The notes beneath the pieces are model-generated. The model was not told the origin of the DNA. It saw only the letters and a program-made list of their open reading frames with translations, and did no database searches. From an uncultured Eubacteriales bacterium (lineage in GTDB: Bacteria > Bacillota > Clostridia > Oscillospirales > UBA644), in the NCBI GenBank assembly GCA_934486965.1, contig CAKSQP010000088.1:1-6128 (forward strand): a DNA stretch of 6,128 nucleotides. Direction: 5' to 3'. Position numbers and translations under genes: made by a program. This document shows positions 1-5,368 of the stretch, in pieces (the first letter of the stretch is position 1; each line of letters begins with the position of its first letter).

Positions 1-5
1 CCAAA

Positions 6-33
6 GCCTCGCAAGGCGTCAGCCTTGCTGCAT
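6..33. repeat. Hairpin repeat, copy 1
   Basis: A 28-nt element with a perfect 7-bp stem GCAAGGC (11-17) / GCCTTGC (22-28) closing a GTCA tetraloop, flanked by GCCTC on the left and TGCAT on the right. It matches copy 2 at 144-171 in 20 of 28 positions. Six of the eight differences form three compensatory base-pair changes in the stem. It has no T-tract of terminator type directly after it, although TTTT follows the TGCA. Function unknown. Confidence 0.55.
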
Positions 34-143
34 TTTGAACTTCGATACAAGAAATTTTACCATGCTACGAAACTGCCGTGGCAGAACAGAAACGAACTTT
101 TATCGCCCGACGCAGGCTCTTTTCGGGACTTTTCCCTTTTTTC

Positions 144-171
144 GCCTTGTCGGGCGACAGCCCGACTGCAT
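144..171. repeat. Hairpin repeat, copy 2
   Basis: The second copy of the element, 138 nt from the first, in the same orientation. The stem is GTCGGGC (149-155) / GCCCGAC (160-166) around a GACA tetraloop, with the same GCCT left flank and TGCAT right flank as copy 1. Because the stem bases changed in pairs while loop frame and flanks are kept, the fold seems to be what is conserved. No terminator T-tract follows. Confidence 0.55.
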
Positions 172-303
172 CTCAAAAAGAAAAAATCCCTCGAAAATTT
201 CTCTGCGGCGGGTGCACGCAGTTTTTACGGTACGGATTTTCGGCATAACGACAAAGGAACCGCAGTGAATACTGTCGTATTTACAAGGTTCCTGCGAAAG
301 TCA

Positions 304-319
304 GGACGGAAATCCGTCC
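304..319. repeat. Small GC hairpin
   Basis: An inverted repeat GGACGG (304-309) / CCGTCC (314-319) with an AAAT loop. It has no T-tract on either strand, so it is not a classical intrinsic terminator. It sits 74 nt past the clpC terminator, outside the operon transcript. Function unknown; it may be chance or part of a structured repeat with the other hairpins in this region. Confidence 0.35.
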
Positions 320-392
320 GTCAAAACCGATAAGAGTTCGATTCTGCTCTGCCCGGCACTTCAAAACAAGATTTTCGAGTGCAAGAAAAGGC

Positions 393-431
393 AAAAGCAC
401 CGGATAATGCTGTCGCATATCCGGTGCTTTT
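393..431 (-). terminator. Intrinsic terminator of the ctsR-clpC operon
   Basis: A 13-bp perfect stem (393-405 with 419-431; core AGCACCGGAT), then a one-base bulge at 406, then four more pairs (407-410 with 415-418) and a four-base loop (411-414). On the minus strand the stem ends in TTTT, followed by GCC and TTTTCTT, giving a U-rich tail. It begins 64 nt after the clpC stop codon. The arms end in AAAA/TTTT on both sides, so it could also stop plus-strand transcription arriving from the left. Confidence 0.88.
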
Positions 432-495
432 AACGAATTATTGTGCCGAAAGGCGAAGTTTTGAAGCAATGCTTCCTTATCAGTCCTCAGCCTTA

Positions 496-2970
496 TTATT
501 CTGCGTTTTCGGTTTCTGCCTTGTCGGGAGTGACGACCGTCGTTCCGTCTTTATACGAAACGGTAACGCTGTCGCCCTCTTTGCAGACACCCTCGAGCAT
601 CGCCTCGGCGATTTTATCTTCGACCGTCGACTGAATAGCCCTTTTAAGCGGTCTTGCGCCGTAAACGGGATCGAAACCCTTTTCGGAAACCGCGTCGATA
701 ACGCTGTCGTCAACGGTTACTTTGATATTCATTTTTTCAAGTCTCTTTTCGACGGACGAAAGAAGTCTTCTTGCTATCTCCTTTATGTCGTCTTTTGAAA
801 GTTGCTCGAAAACGATGATATCGTCGATTCTGTTAAGAAATTCGGGACGGAACGCGTTCTTGAGTTCGCCCATAACGCTTTCCTTTATCTTTTCCTGATC
901 CTTTTCGAAATCGTCGGAAGACTCGGTAAAGCCGAGGCTCTTTTTGCCGTTGGTTATGAGTTTTGCGCCGATATTCGAGGTCATTATGATAACGGTGTTC
1001 TTGAAGTCGACCTTTCGTCCTTGGCTGTCGGTCAGAATACCGTCGTCAAGTATCTGGAGCATTATGTTGAAAACGTCGGGGTGCGCCTTTTCGATCTCGT
1101 CGAAAAGGATAACGGAGTAGGGTTTCCTTCTTACCTTTTCGGTAAGTTGACCGCCCTCTTCAAATCCGACATAGCCCGGAGGCGAACCGATAAGTTTCGA
1201 GACGGTATGCTTTTCCATATACTCCGACATATCGACCCTTATCATCGCGTTTTCGTCGCCGAAAAGCACCTCCGCAAGGGCTTTTGAAAGTTCGGTTTTT
1301 CCGACGCCGGTGGGCCCTAAAAACAGGAACGAGCCTATCGGGCGTTTCGGGTCTTTGAGTCCGACTCTTCCTCTTCTTATCGCGCGGGATACCGCTTGGA
1401 CGGCGGCGTCCTGACCGACGACCCTCTTATGGAGAATTTCCTCCATTTTAAGAAGTTTTTCGCCCTCTTCTTCGGCAAGTTTTCTTACGGGGATACCCGT
1501 CATAAGCGAAACGACGTCTTCGATATCGCCTTTTGTAAGTTCGAGTTTTTCGCCCGTGACTTTATCGGACCATTTCTTCTTCATTTCTTCAAGTTCGGAA
1601 GAAAGTTTCTTTTCTTCGTCACGGAGGCTTGCCGCTTTTTCAAATTCCTGCGCTCTTACCGCGCTTTCCATTTCGGCGGCGATTTTGGCTATTTCCGTTT
1701 CCTTTTCCTTAAGGTCGGGAGGAGACGTAAAGTTCTTTATCCTTATCTTGGACGCCGCCTCGTCCATAAGGTCGATCGCCTTATCGGGGAGGAATCTGTC
1801 CTGAATATATCTCTTCGAAAGGGAAACCGCCGCCTCAATTGCCTCGTCGGTGATTTTCACCTTGTGGTGAGCCTCGTATTTATCTCTTATGCCCTTGAGA
1901 ATTTCGACCGCGTCCTCCTCGCTCGGTTCGGCGACGATTATCGGCTGAAATCTTCTTTCGAGAGCGGGGTCTTTTTCGATATATTTACGGTATTCGTTTA
2001 TCGTCGTTGCGCCGATAAGCTGAATTTCGCCCCTTGCAAGCGACGGTTTTAAGATGTTCGCCGCGTCGACCGCACCCTCGGCGCTTCCCGCACCGACAAG
2101 GACGTGAATTTCGTCGATAAAGAGGATAATGTTGCCCGCTTTGATAACTTCGTCAAGCACGGTCTTCATTCTCTCTTCGAAATCGCCTCTGTATTTCGCG
2201 CCCGCTATCATCGACGCGATATCAAGGGTGACTACCCTCTTGTTTTTAAGGGTTTCGGGGACAACGCCGTTGACTATATGCTGAGCAAGCCCCTCGGCTA
2301 TCGCAGTCTTTCCGACGCCCGGTTCACCGATCAGACAGGGATTGTTTTTCGAACGGCGCGAAAGGATCTGGATAACTCTCTGTATTTCTTCGTTTCTGCC
2401 GATAACCGGGTCGACCTTGCCCGCTTTTGCAAGGGCTGTAAGGTCTCTGCCGAAACTGTCGAGCGTCGGGGTCTTTCCGCCTTTAGCACTGCCTTTTGCA
2501 CGTTTTTCCCCTCTTTCGCCCTCGGGTCTCGCAACTCCCATCTTTTCAAGCATATCCGCGACTATTTCGTTGGGTTCCGCGCCCTCCGAAAGGATTATAT
2601 CCATCGCTTTCGAGTCGCTTTCCCTGAGAACGGAAATGAGAAGATGCTCCGTTCCGACGATTTTGCTGCCCATCGAATACGCTTCGTTTACGGCGTTCTG
2701 CAAAACTCTTTTCGTTCTCGGCGTCATATCCTGAACCGAGACGTTGCCTTTTATACCTCTGCCGATGTCTTCGACTATCTGTTCTTCGACCGTTTCGGCA
2801 GTTATTCCCGACTTATCGAGCGCGTATTTCGCGGCGGTGTCGTCTACTCTGCAAAGCCCCAGCAGAAGGTGTTCCGTTCCGACATAACCGTGACCGAGAT
2901 CTGCGGCAGCGGAGACTGCCTCCTCGATAACGGCGTTTGCTTTTGCCGAAAAATTGCTGAATATCATCAT
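496..2970 (-). CDS. clpC: ClpC, AAA+ unfoldase of the Clp protease
   Basis: ClpC is a cytoplasmic hexameric ATPase that unfolds proteins, including phosphoarginine-tagged ones, and feeds them to ClpP. The 824 residues show the whole family plan: two N-terminal Clp repeats (about 5-145, each with GTEHLL), D1 with Walker A GEPGVGKT (215-222), Walker B FIDEIH (284-289), pore loop KYRG (259-262) and ERR (338-340), a middle coiled coil with a UVR-like stretch (about 440-456), then D2 with Walker A GPTGVGKT (552-559), Walker B ILFDEIE (621-627), pore loop GYVG (599-602) and sensor-2 GARPLKR (771-777). An LGF tripeptide (679-681) matches the ClpP-docking loop, and the middle domain marks ClpC rather than ClpA or ClpB. 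The start is the first of two ATGs: AAGGAGGG (2977-2984) lies 6 nt upstream. The gap to mcsB is 12 nt, with the binding site overlapping the mcsB stop. This is the last gene of the operon; radA, a common downstream neighbour, is absent. Confidence 0.98.
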   Translation of the reverse strand: MMIFSNFSAKANAVIEEAVSAAADLGHGYVGTEHLLLGLCRVDDTAAKYALDKSGITAETVEEQIVEDIGRGIKGNVSVQDMTPRTKRVLQNAVNEAYSMGSKIVGTEHLLISVLRESDSKAMDIILSEGAEPNEIVADMLEKMGVARPEGERGEKRAKGSAKGGKTPTLDSFGRDLTALAKAGKVDPVIGRNEEIQRVIQILSRRSKNNPCLIGEPGVGKTAIAEGLAQHIVNGVVPETLKNKRVVTLDIASMIAGAKYRGDFEERMKTVLDEVIKAGNIILFIDEIHVLVGAGSAEGAVDAANILKPSLARGEIQLIGATTINEYRKYIEKDPALERRFQPIIVAEPSEEDAVEILKGIRDKYEAHHKVKITDEAIEAAVSLSKRYIQDRFLPDKAIDLMDEAASKIRIKNFTSPPDLKEKETEIAKIAAEMESAVRAQEFEKAASLRDEEKKLSSELEEMKKKWSDKVTGEKLELTKGDIEDVVSLMTGIPVRKLAEEEGEKLLKMEEILHKRVVGQDAAVQAVSRAIRRGRVGLKDPKRPIGSFLFLGPTGVGKTELSKALAEVLFGDENAMIRVDMSEYMEKHTVSKLIGSPPGYVGFEEGGQLTEKVRRKPYSVILFDEIEKAHPDVFNIMLQILDDGILTDSQGRKVDFKNTVIIMTSNIGAKLITNGKKSLGFTESSDDFEKDQEKIKESVMGELKNAFRPEFLNRIDDIIVFEQLSKDDIKEIARRLLSSVEKRLEKMNIKVTVDDSVIDAVSEKGFDPVYGARPLKRAIQSTVEDKIAEAMLEGVCKEGDSVTVSYKDGTTVVTPDKAETENAE

Positions 2971-2982
2971 AATAATCCCTCC

Positions 2983-3966
2983 TTATCGTGCGGATATCTC
3001 TTTTCTCAGAGTTTCCGCTCTTGCCGCGTCACGGGTCCTTTCGTCCCCGCCGTCGGCGGTAAGCGACATACTGTACGGCTGGATACGGGTCTCAAGGCTG
3101 TCGATCTTTTCGGTCGGAATATCGAAAAGTCCTTCGGCAGAGCCCATTCTCAGGTCGGAAAGAAGAGCCGTCGCTTCTTTCGACGATATCATTCTTGCGT
3201 TTGTTAAAATTCCGTAACTGCGGAATATCCTGTCTTCGACCGAAGGATCTTCAAGCAGTTTTTTCCGCATTTCCTTTTCGCTCTTTTCAAGTTGCGAAAG
3301 CGTTCTCTTTATAAGCCCGATTATTTCCTTTTCGGAAACGCCGAGCGACACGCTGTTCGAAATCTGATAGATGTTTCCGTAAGCCTTTGAGCCCTCGCCG
3401 TAAAGTCCGCGGAAAGTAACGCCTATCTTCGAAAGAGAAGAAGAAACGCCGCCTATTTTTCCGCTTTCGGTGAGCGCGGGAAGATGGACCATAACCGAAA
3501 CGCGGAGCGCCGTTCCGAGGTTTGTCGGACAGCAGGTCAGATATCCGAATTTTTCGGAGAACGCGTAAGGAAACGCGTCGTCGAACCAGTCGTCGACTTT
3601 TTTGGCTTTTTCGTAAAGCGCCTCAAGGTCGCCGTCGGAAGACAAAGCCTGAATACGGAGGTGGTCCTCCTCGTTTATCATTACCGAAATTCTTTCGGAA
3701 TGATTGACAAGCAACGCTTCGCCCTCTTTGTTTTCTGCAAATTCGGGGCTTATGGTGTGGTCTTCGATAAGAGCGCCCGTATGCACGGGGTCGAGACTTT
3801 CCATATCTATATAGTCGAGCATAAAGGGATTATCCTTTTTTATATGCTCGTGGATACGCTCTTTTACTTCCTCTTTTTCTTTTTTGGAAAGCATTGTGAC
3901 GAATTTTGCGTCCGCAAGGTTTCTTGCAAGACGTACTCTGGAAGAAATAAGAATAGAATTACTCAT
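2983..3966 (-). CDS. mcsB: McsB, protein-arginine kinase
   Basis: McsB phosphorylates arginines in proteins. The mark inactivates CtsR and sends damaged proteins to ClpC-ClpP. The 327 residues carry the phosphagen-kinase catalytic fold: SSRVRLARN (8-16), the catalytic acidic motif NEEDHLR (98-104), CCPTNLGT with its active-site cysteine (145-152), and likely nucleotide-binding arginines R155 and R186 in ALRVSVM and FRGLYGEGSKA. RDAARA (312-317) fits the RDxxRA phosphoarginine-sensing motif known for McsB, so allosteric self-activation is likely retained. Length is slightly short of the roughly 350-360 residues usual in Bacillus, with no key motif missing. The ATG lies inside the end of mcsA (8-nt overlap, ATGAGTAA), with AGGAGG 9 nt upstream (3976-3981), which suggests translational coupling of kinase and activator. 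Confidence 0.96.
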   Translation of the reverse strand: MSNSILISSRVRLARNLADAKFVTMLSKKEKEEVKERIHEHIKKDNPFMLDYIDMESLDPVHTGALIEDHTISPEFAENKEGEALLVNHSERISVMINEEDHLRIQALSSDGDLEALYEKAKKVDDWFDDAFPYAFSEKFGYLTCCPTNLGTALRVSVMVHLPALTESGKIGGVSSSLSKIGVTFRGLYGEGSKAYGNIYQISNSVSLGVSEKEIIGLIKRTLSQLEKSEKEMRKKLLEDPSVEDRIFRSYGILTNARMISSKEATALLSDLRMGSAEGLFDIPTEKIDSLETRIQPYSMSLTADGGDERTRDAARAETLRKEISAR

Positions 3967-4459
3967 TTTTACCTTCCTCCTCTCTTATCTTGTCACGGAG
4001 AACCGCGGCTTTTTCGAAATCTTCGCGTTCGATAGCCGCCTTGAGTTCCTCTTTCAAGTCGTCGGTCGAAACTTTCTTTTCGGGAGACGAATGAGGAACG
4101 GAACCTTTGTGATTGTCGCCTTTATGGACTTTAAGGAGCATCGGGCGGAGTTCTTTTTCAAAGGTCGTGTAGCAATCGGGACAGCCGACGTTGCCCGTTC
4201 TCGAAATTTCCGAAAGAGTTCTGCCGCAGGTCGGGCATTTCTTTTCGTCCGGAAGCCCTCTTTCCTCGTTTCCGAAAAACGAAGAAAGCAGCGAACCGAA
4301 ACCGAAATCGAAGTTTCCGAAATCAAAGGTCGGGAAACTCATATCTATCCCCTCTTCGGCGGCACATTCACTGCAAAGGTGTCTTTCTTTTTTTACTCCG
4401 TTTATATTTTCCGAAAGGTGAGTTGTCGCTTCACGTTTATTACATTTCTGACAAAGCAT
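3959..4459 (-). CDS. mcsA: McsA, zinc-finger activator of McsB
   Basis: McsA binds and activates McsB and helps control CtsR. The 166-residue protein (counted from the chosen ATG) has two treble-clef-like zinc sites: C3xxC6 with C29xxC32, and C75xxC78 with C93xxC96. Between them is a Phe/Gly-rich stretch (about 42-63). A C-terminal UVR domain (about 132-161, core EREDFEKAAVLRDKI) resembles the one in UvrB and in the ClpC middle domain. A GTG three codons upstream (4466-4468) was rejected: its first base is part of the AAGGAG binding site. The ATG at 4457-4459 has correct 8-nt spacing and gives the family-typical N-terminus MLCQKC. The gene starts 12 nt after ctsR and overlaps mcsB by 8 nt. 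Redox or metal stress could act through the cysteines, as reported in other Bacillota. Confidence 0.95.
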   Translation of the reverse strand: MLCQKCNKREATTHLSENINGVKKERHLCSECAAEEGIDMSFPTFDFGNFDFGFGSLLSSFFGNEERGLPDEKKCPTCGRTLSEISRTGNVGCPDCYTTFEKELRPMLLKVHKGDNHKGSVPHSSPEKKVSTDDLKEELKAAIEREDFEKAAVLRDKIREEEGKNE

Positions 4460-4467
4460 ATATATCA

Positions 4468-4473
4468 CTCCTT
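4468..4473 (-). promoter_or_regulatory. Ribosome binding site that fixes the mcsA start
   Basis: AAGGAG on the minus strand, fused with the ctsR stop codon as TAAGGAG. It sits 8 nt before the ATG at 4457-4459 and overlaps the alternative GTG at 4466-4468, so the ATG is the start. The same TAAGGAG arrangement with a 12-nt gap recurs between mcsB and clpC. Confidence 0.85.
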
Positions 4474-4927
4474 ATTTTACTATTAAAGATAAAAGCATAT
4501 TTTTCACAAGGGACGCGCGGAGTTTATCGCGGACAAGCGGCGGCACCGACTGATACGCGCTGTCGCTTGCGGCGGCGCTCATCACGCACCGTTCCTTTCC
4601 GTCGATATATCCGTTGTCCTCCATACTGCGAAGAAGCGCCTGAGCATCGAACGCATTGAGTTTTTCCCCGATATTGTTCACGATATGCATTATTCCGACA
4701 GCCGGACTGCGGACGACTCTTCTTATTCTTATATATCCGCCGCCGCCCCTTTTGCTCTCGATAAGATATCCCATTTCGGGGGTGAATCGGGACGATATAA
4801 CATAATTTATCTGGCTCGGAACTACGTTGAACCTCTGAGCAAGTTCGTTTCTTTTAAGTTCAAGTTCTCCGCCCTCGTCTTCGAGCATATTCATTATAAA
4901 CTCGGTTATTATATCGCTTGATTTCAT
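4472..4927 (-). CDS. ctsR: CtsR, repressor of class III heat-shock genes
   Basis: CtsR is a dimeric repressor that binds tandem heptamers in front of clp genes, lets go on heat, and is neutralised by McsB/McsA and degraded by ClpCP. The 151 residues give the usual family length. The winged helix includes VPSQINYVI (36-44), and the glycine-rich wing ESKRGGGGYIRI (57-68) is the segment that acts as thermosensor in Bacillus. The C-terminal helices (about 84-151) form the dimer and McsB-binding half, ending in LRASLVKNMLLSLIVK. The ATG has GGAG 8 nt upstream (4936-4939). It is first in the operon, directly behind its own operator at 4948-4964, so autoregulation is expected. Identity is secure; the wing and recognition helix are nearly those of the Bacillus protein. 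Confidence 0.97.
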   Translation of the reverse strand: MKSSDIITEFIMNMLEDEGGELELKRNELAQRFNVVPSQINYVISSRFTPEMGYLIESKRGGGGYIRIRRVVRSPAVGIMHIVNNIGEKLNAFDAQALLRSMEDNGYIDGKERCVMSAAASDSAYQSVPPLVRDKLRASLVKNMLLSLIVK

Positions 4928-4947
4928 TTTTCTCTCTCCGTTCCGTC

Positions 4948-4964
4948 TTTGACTTTCTTTGACC
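4948..4964 (-). promoter_or_regulatory. CtsR operator, consensus
   Basis: On the minus strand GGTCAAA-GAA-AGTCAAA, a full match to the CtsR consensus RGTCAAA-NAN-RGTCAAA. It starts about 15 bp downstream of the -10 box, so bound CtsR would sit across the early transcribed region and block the promoter. It lies 20 bp before the ctsR start codon. Confidence 0.95.
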
Positions 4965-4978
4965 TTTTATCTGCGTAC

Positions 4979-5007
4979 ATTATATATCCGCTCCGCACCA
5001 AACGCAA
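4979..5007 (-). promoter_or_regulatory. Sigma-A promoter of the ctsR operon
   Basis: On the minus strand the -35 box is TTGCGT (5002-5007), the spacer is 17 bp, and the -10 box is TATAAT (4979-4984), a perfect match. The -35 keeps only TTG of the consensus. Transcription should begin near 4972, just ahead of the CtsR operator. No CIRCE (HrcA) element is visible. Confidence 0.82.
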
Positions 5008-5017
5008 GTCTCGTAAA

Positions 5018-5034
5018 AGTCAGATTTGGTCAGA
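5018..5034 (+). promoter_or_regulatory. Degenerate second CtsR-like box (candidate)
   Basis: AGTCAGA-TTT-GGTCAGA on the plus strand has the same layout as the CtsR operator: two heptamers, a 3-bp spacer and a 10-bp period. Both heptamers carry G in place of A at the sixth base. It lies 11 bp upstream of the operon's -35 box, on the opposite strand to the consensus box. It may be a weak auxiliary site or chance. Confidence 0.35.
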
Positions 5035-5158
5035 AAATCTCTTTCCACAAAGCATTTTCTTCGATTTTCTTTGTTTTTCGCATTATTTCTCACTTTTTTG
5101 CGGTTTTTGAAAATTTTTATTTTGCGTTCAAGTTCACAGTTTTTTACGATTTTTCCTC
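5035..5158. other. AT-rich divergent spacer
   Basis: T-rich on the plus strand, with runs such as GAAAATTTTTATTTT upstream of the cysK promoter. These could act as an UP-like element, although the sequence offers no specific proof. No gene is supported: the open frame crossing it on the minus strand overlaps the ctsR promoter, is Lys/Arg/Asn-rich and starts from a TTG without a clear binding site. Confidence 0.5.
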
Positions 5159-5187
5159 TTGACAGCCGCAAAAAAGCGTGTTATACT
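5159..5187 (+). promoter_or_regulatory. Sigma-A promoter of the cysK leader unit
   Basis: A perfect -35 box TTGACA (5159-5164), an optimal 17-bp spacer and a -10 box TATACT (5182-5187; five of six consensus bases). Transcription should start near 5193-5195. Such a strong core promoter suggests that control is exerted by repression and attenuation downstream rather than by an activator. Confidence 0.9.
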
Positions 5188-5194
5188 GTAAACA

Positions 5195-5211
5195 CCTACC
5201 AAACAGGTAGG
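5195..5211 (+). promoter_or_regulatory. Palindrome at the transcription start, candidate Rrf2-type operator
   Basis: A perfect inverted repeat CCTACC-AAACA-GGTAGG followed by GAATTAA, located at the predicted +1 of the cysK transcript. A repressor here would block initiation. The trailing GGAATTA and the pathway recall the sites of CymR, the Rrf2-family cysteine-metabolism repressor of Bacillota; CymR or an IscR-like relative is an inference only. In the RNA the same bases could form a 5'-end hairpin that protects the transcript. Confidence 0.5.
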
Positions 5212-5232
5212 GAATTAAAGGAGATATTGGAA

Positions 5233-5304
5233 ATGAAAAGAACCGTATGTATGAAAAATTGCTGTATGTGCCTTTGCGGCACTTGCTTTGTCATACATAC
5301 ATAA
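5233..5304 (+). CDS. Cysteine-rich leader peptide of cysK
   Basis: A 23-codon reading frame with an excellent ribosome binding site, AAAGGAG (5217-5223), 9 nt before the ATG. The peptide starts MKRTVCMKNCC and ends CFVIHT. Six of its 23 residues are cysteine (6, 10, 11, 13, 15, 18), coded by two TGT and four TGC. It is followed after 20 nt by an intrinsic terminator and then by cysK. By analogy with trp and his leader peptides, a ribosome lacking Cys-tRNA would stall at these codons and change the fold of the downstream RNA. The product itself probably has no other task, but a metal- or thiol-binding micropeptide is the main alternative. It is separated from cysK by 156 nt and uses its own translation start. 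I do not recognise a named family. Confidence 0.75.
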   Translation: MKRTVCMKNCCMCLCGTCFVIHT

Positions 5305-5350
5305 GTCCGTAAAGAAAGAAATTTCGGAGGACTTCGGTTCTCCGTTTTTT
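5245..5350 (+). promoter_or_regulatory. Putative cysteine-responsive transcription attenuator
   Basis: Three pairings are visible. (1) GTATGTATGA (5245-5254) pairs perfectly with TCATACATAC (5291-5300), enclosing most Cys codons and a small hairpin GTGCC/GGCAC (5268-5272 with 5278-5282). (2) AAGTCC (5303-5308), overlapping the leader stop codon, pairs with GGACTT (5329-5334), which would break the terminator. (3) The terminator hairpin spans 5325-5344. Inferred logic: with enough cysteine the ribosome reaches the stop codon, covers 5303-5308, and the terminator forms. With cysteine short it stalls at codons 6-18, leaves 5303-5308 free, and pairing 2 permits read-through into cysK. The antiterminator is only 6 bp, weaker than the terminator, so this needs folding and expression data. 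Confidence 0.6.
5325..5350 (+). terminator. Intrinsic terminator between leader peptide and cysK
   Basis: An 8-bp stem CGGAGGAC (5325-5332) / GTTCTCCG (5337-5344), with one G-U pair, capped by a UUCG tetraloop closed by C-G, the most stable type known. Six T follow (5345-5350), then ATTT. It lies between the leader peptide and cysK on the same transcript, so it must be conditional if cysK is expressed from the promoter at 5159-5187. Confidence 0.92.
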
Positions 5351-5368
5351 ATTTAAGAGGGTGTAAAA

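Larger units (their letters stand above)
1..392. other. Gene-free region with several hairpins
   Basis: No reading frame here has a ribosome binding site or a recognisable protein. The longest open frame (25-333, plus) is arginine- and phenylalanine-rich low-quality sequence that runs through several hairpins, as expected of non-coding DNA. Visible structures are two related hairpins (6-33, 144-171), a GGACGG/CCGTCC hairpin (304-319), a 7-bp inverted repeat AGGAACC/GGTTCCT (255-261 with 287-293) enclosing CAGT-GAAT-ACTG (263-274), and a weak CTGCG/CGCAG stem followed by five T (203-226, plus). The region lies beyond the clpC terminator, so it is either intergenic or belongs to a unit to the left of the window. 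A dispersed non-coding repeat is possible. Confidence 0.6.

Noticed and set aside
73..84. CTGCCGTGGCAG palindrome as an operator
   Set aside because: Short, with no promoter nearby on either strand; such a palindrome is expected by chance in a window of this size.
25..333. A 102-codon plus-strand frame in the gene-free left region
   Set aside because: It has no ribosome binding site, unnatural composition, and runs through two covarying hairpins; it is better read as non-coding repeat sequence.
1396..2052. A 218-codon plus-strand frame opposite clpC
   Set aside because: Phe/Arg-rich shadow of the ClpC D1 and middle-domain coding sequence, with no binding site or family match.
2104..3207. 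A 367-codon open frame on the plus strand opposite clpC and mcsB
   Set aside because: It runs antisense through the conserved ClpC N-terminus and the mcsB end, has no known motif, and is explained by the codon bias of the real genes.
4460..4468. A GTG start giving mcsA three extra residues
   Set aside because: The GTG overlaps the AAGGAG binding site, so it cannot be used with it; the ATG at 4457-4459 has the proper spacing and the family-typical N-terminus.
4930..5010. A CIRCE element (HrcA site) in the ctsR promoter
   Set aside because: No TTAGCACTC/GAGTGCTAA inverted repeat is present; only CtsR-type heptamers are seen.
4980..5171. A 63-codon minus-strand frame upstream of ctsR ending in CVWCGADI
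   Set aside because: It starts at TTG without a clear binding site, overlaps the -35 and -10 boxes of the ctsR promoter, and is Lys/Arg/Asn-rich from AT-rich DNA. The CxxC-like end is likely chance.
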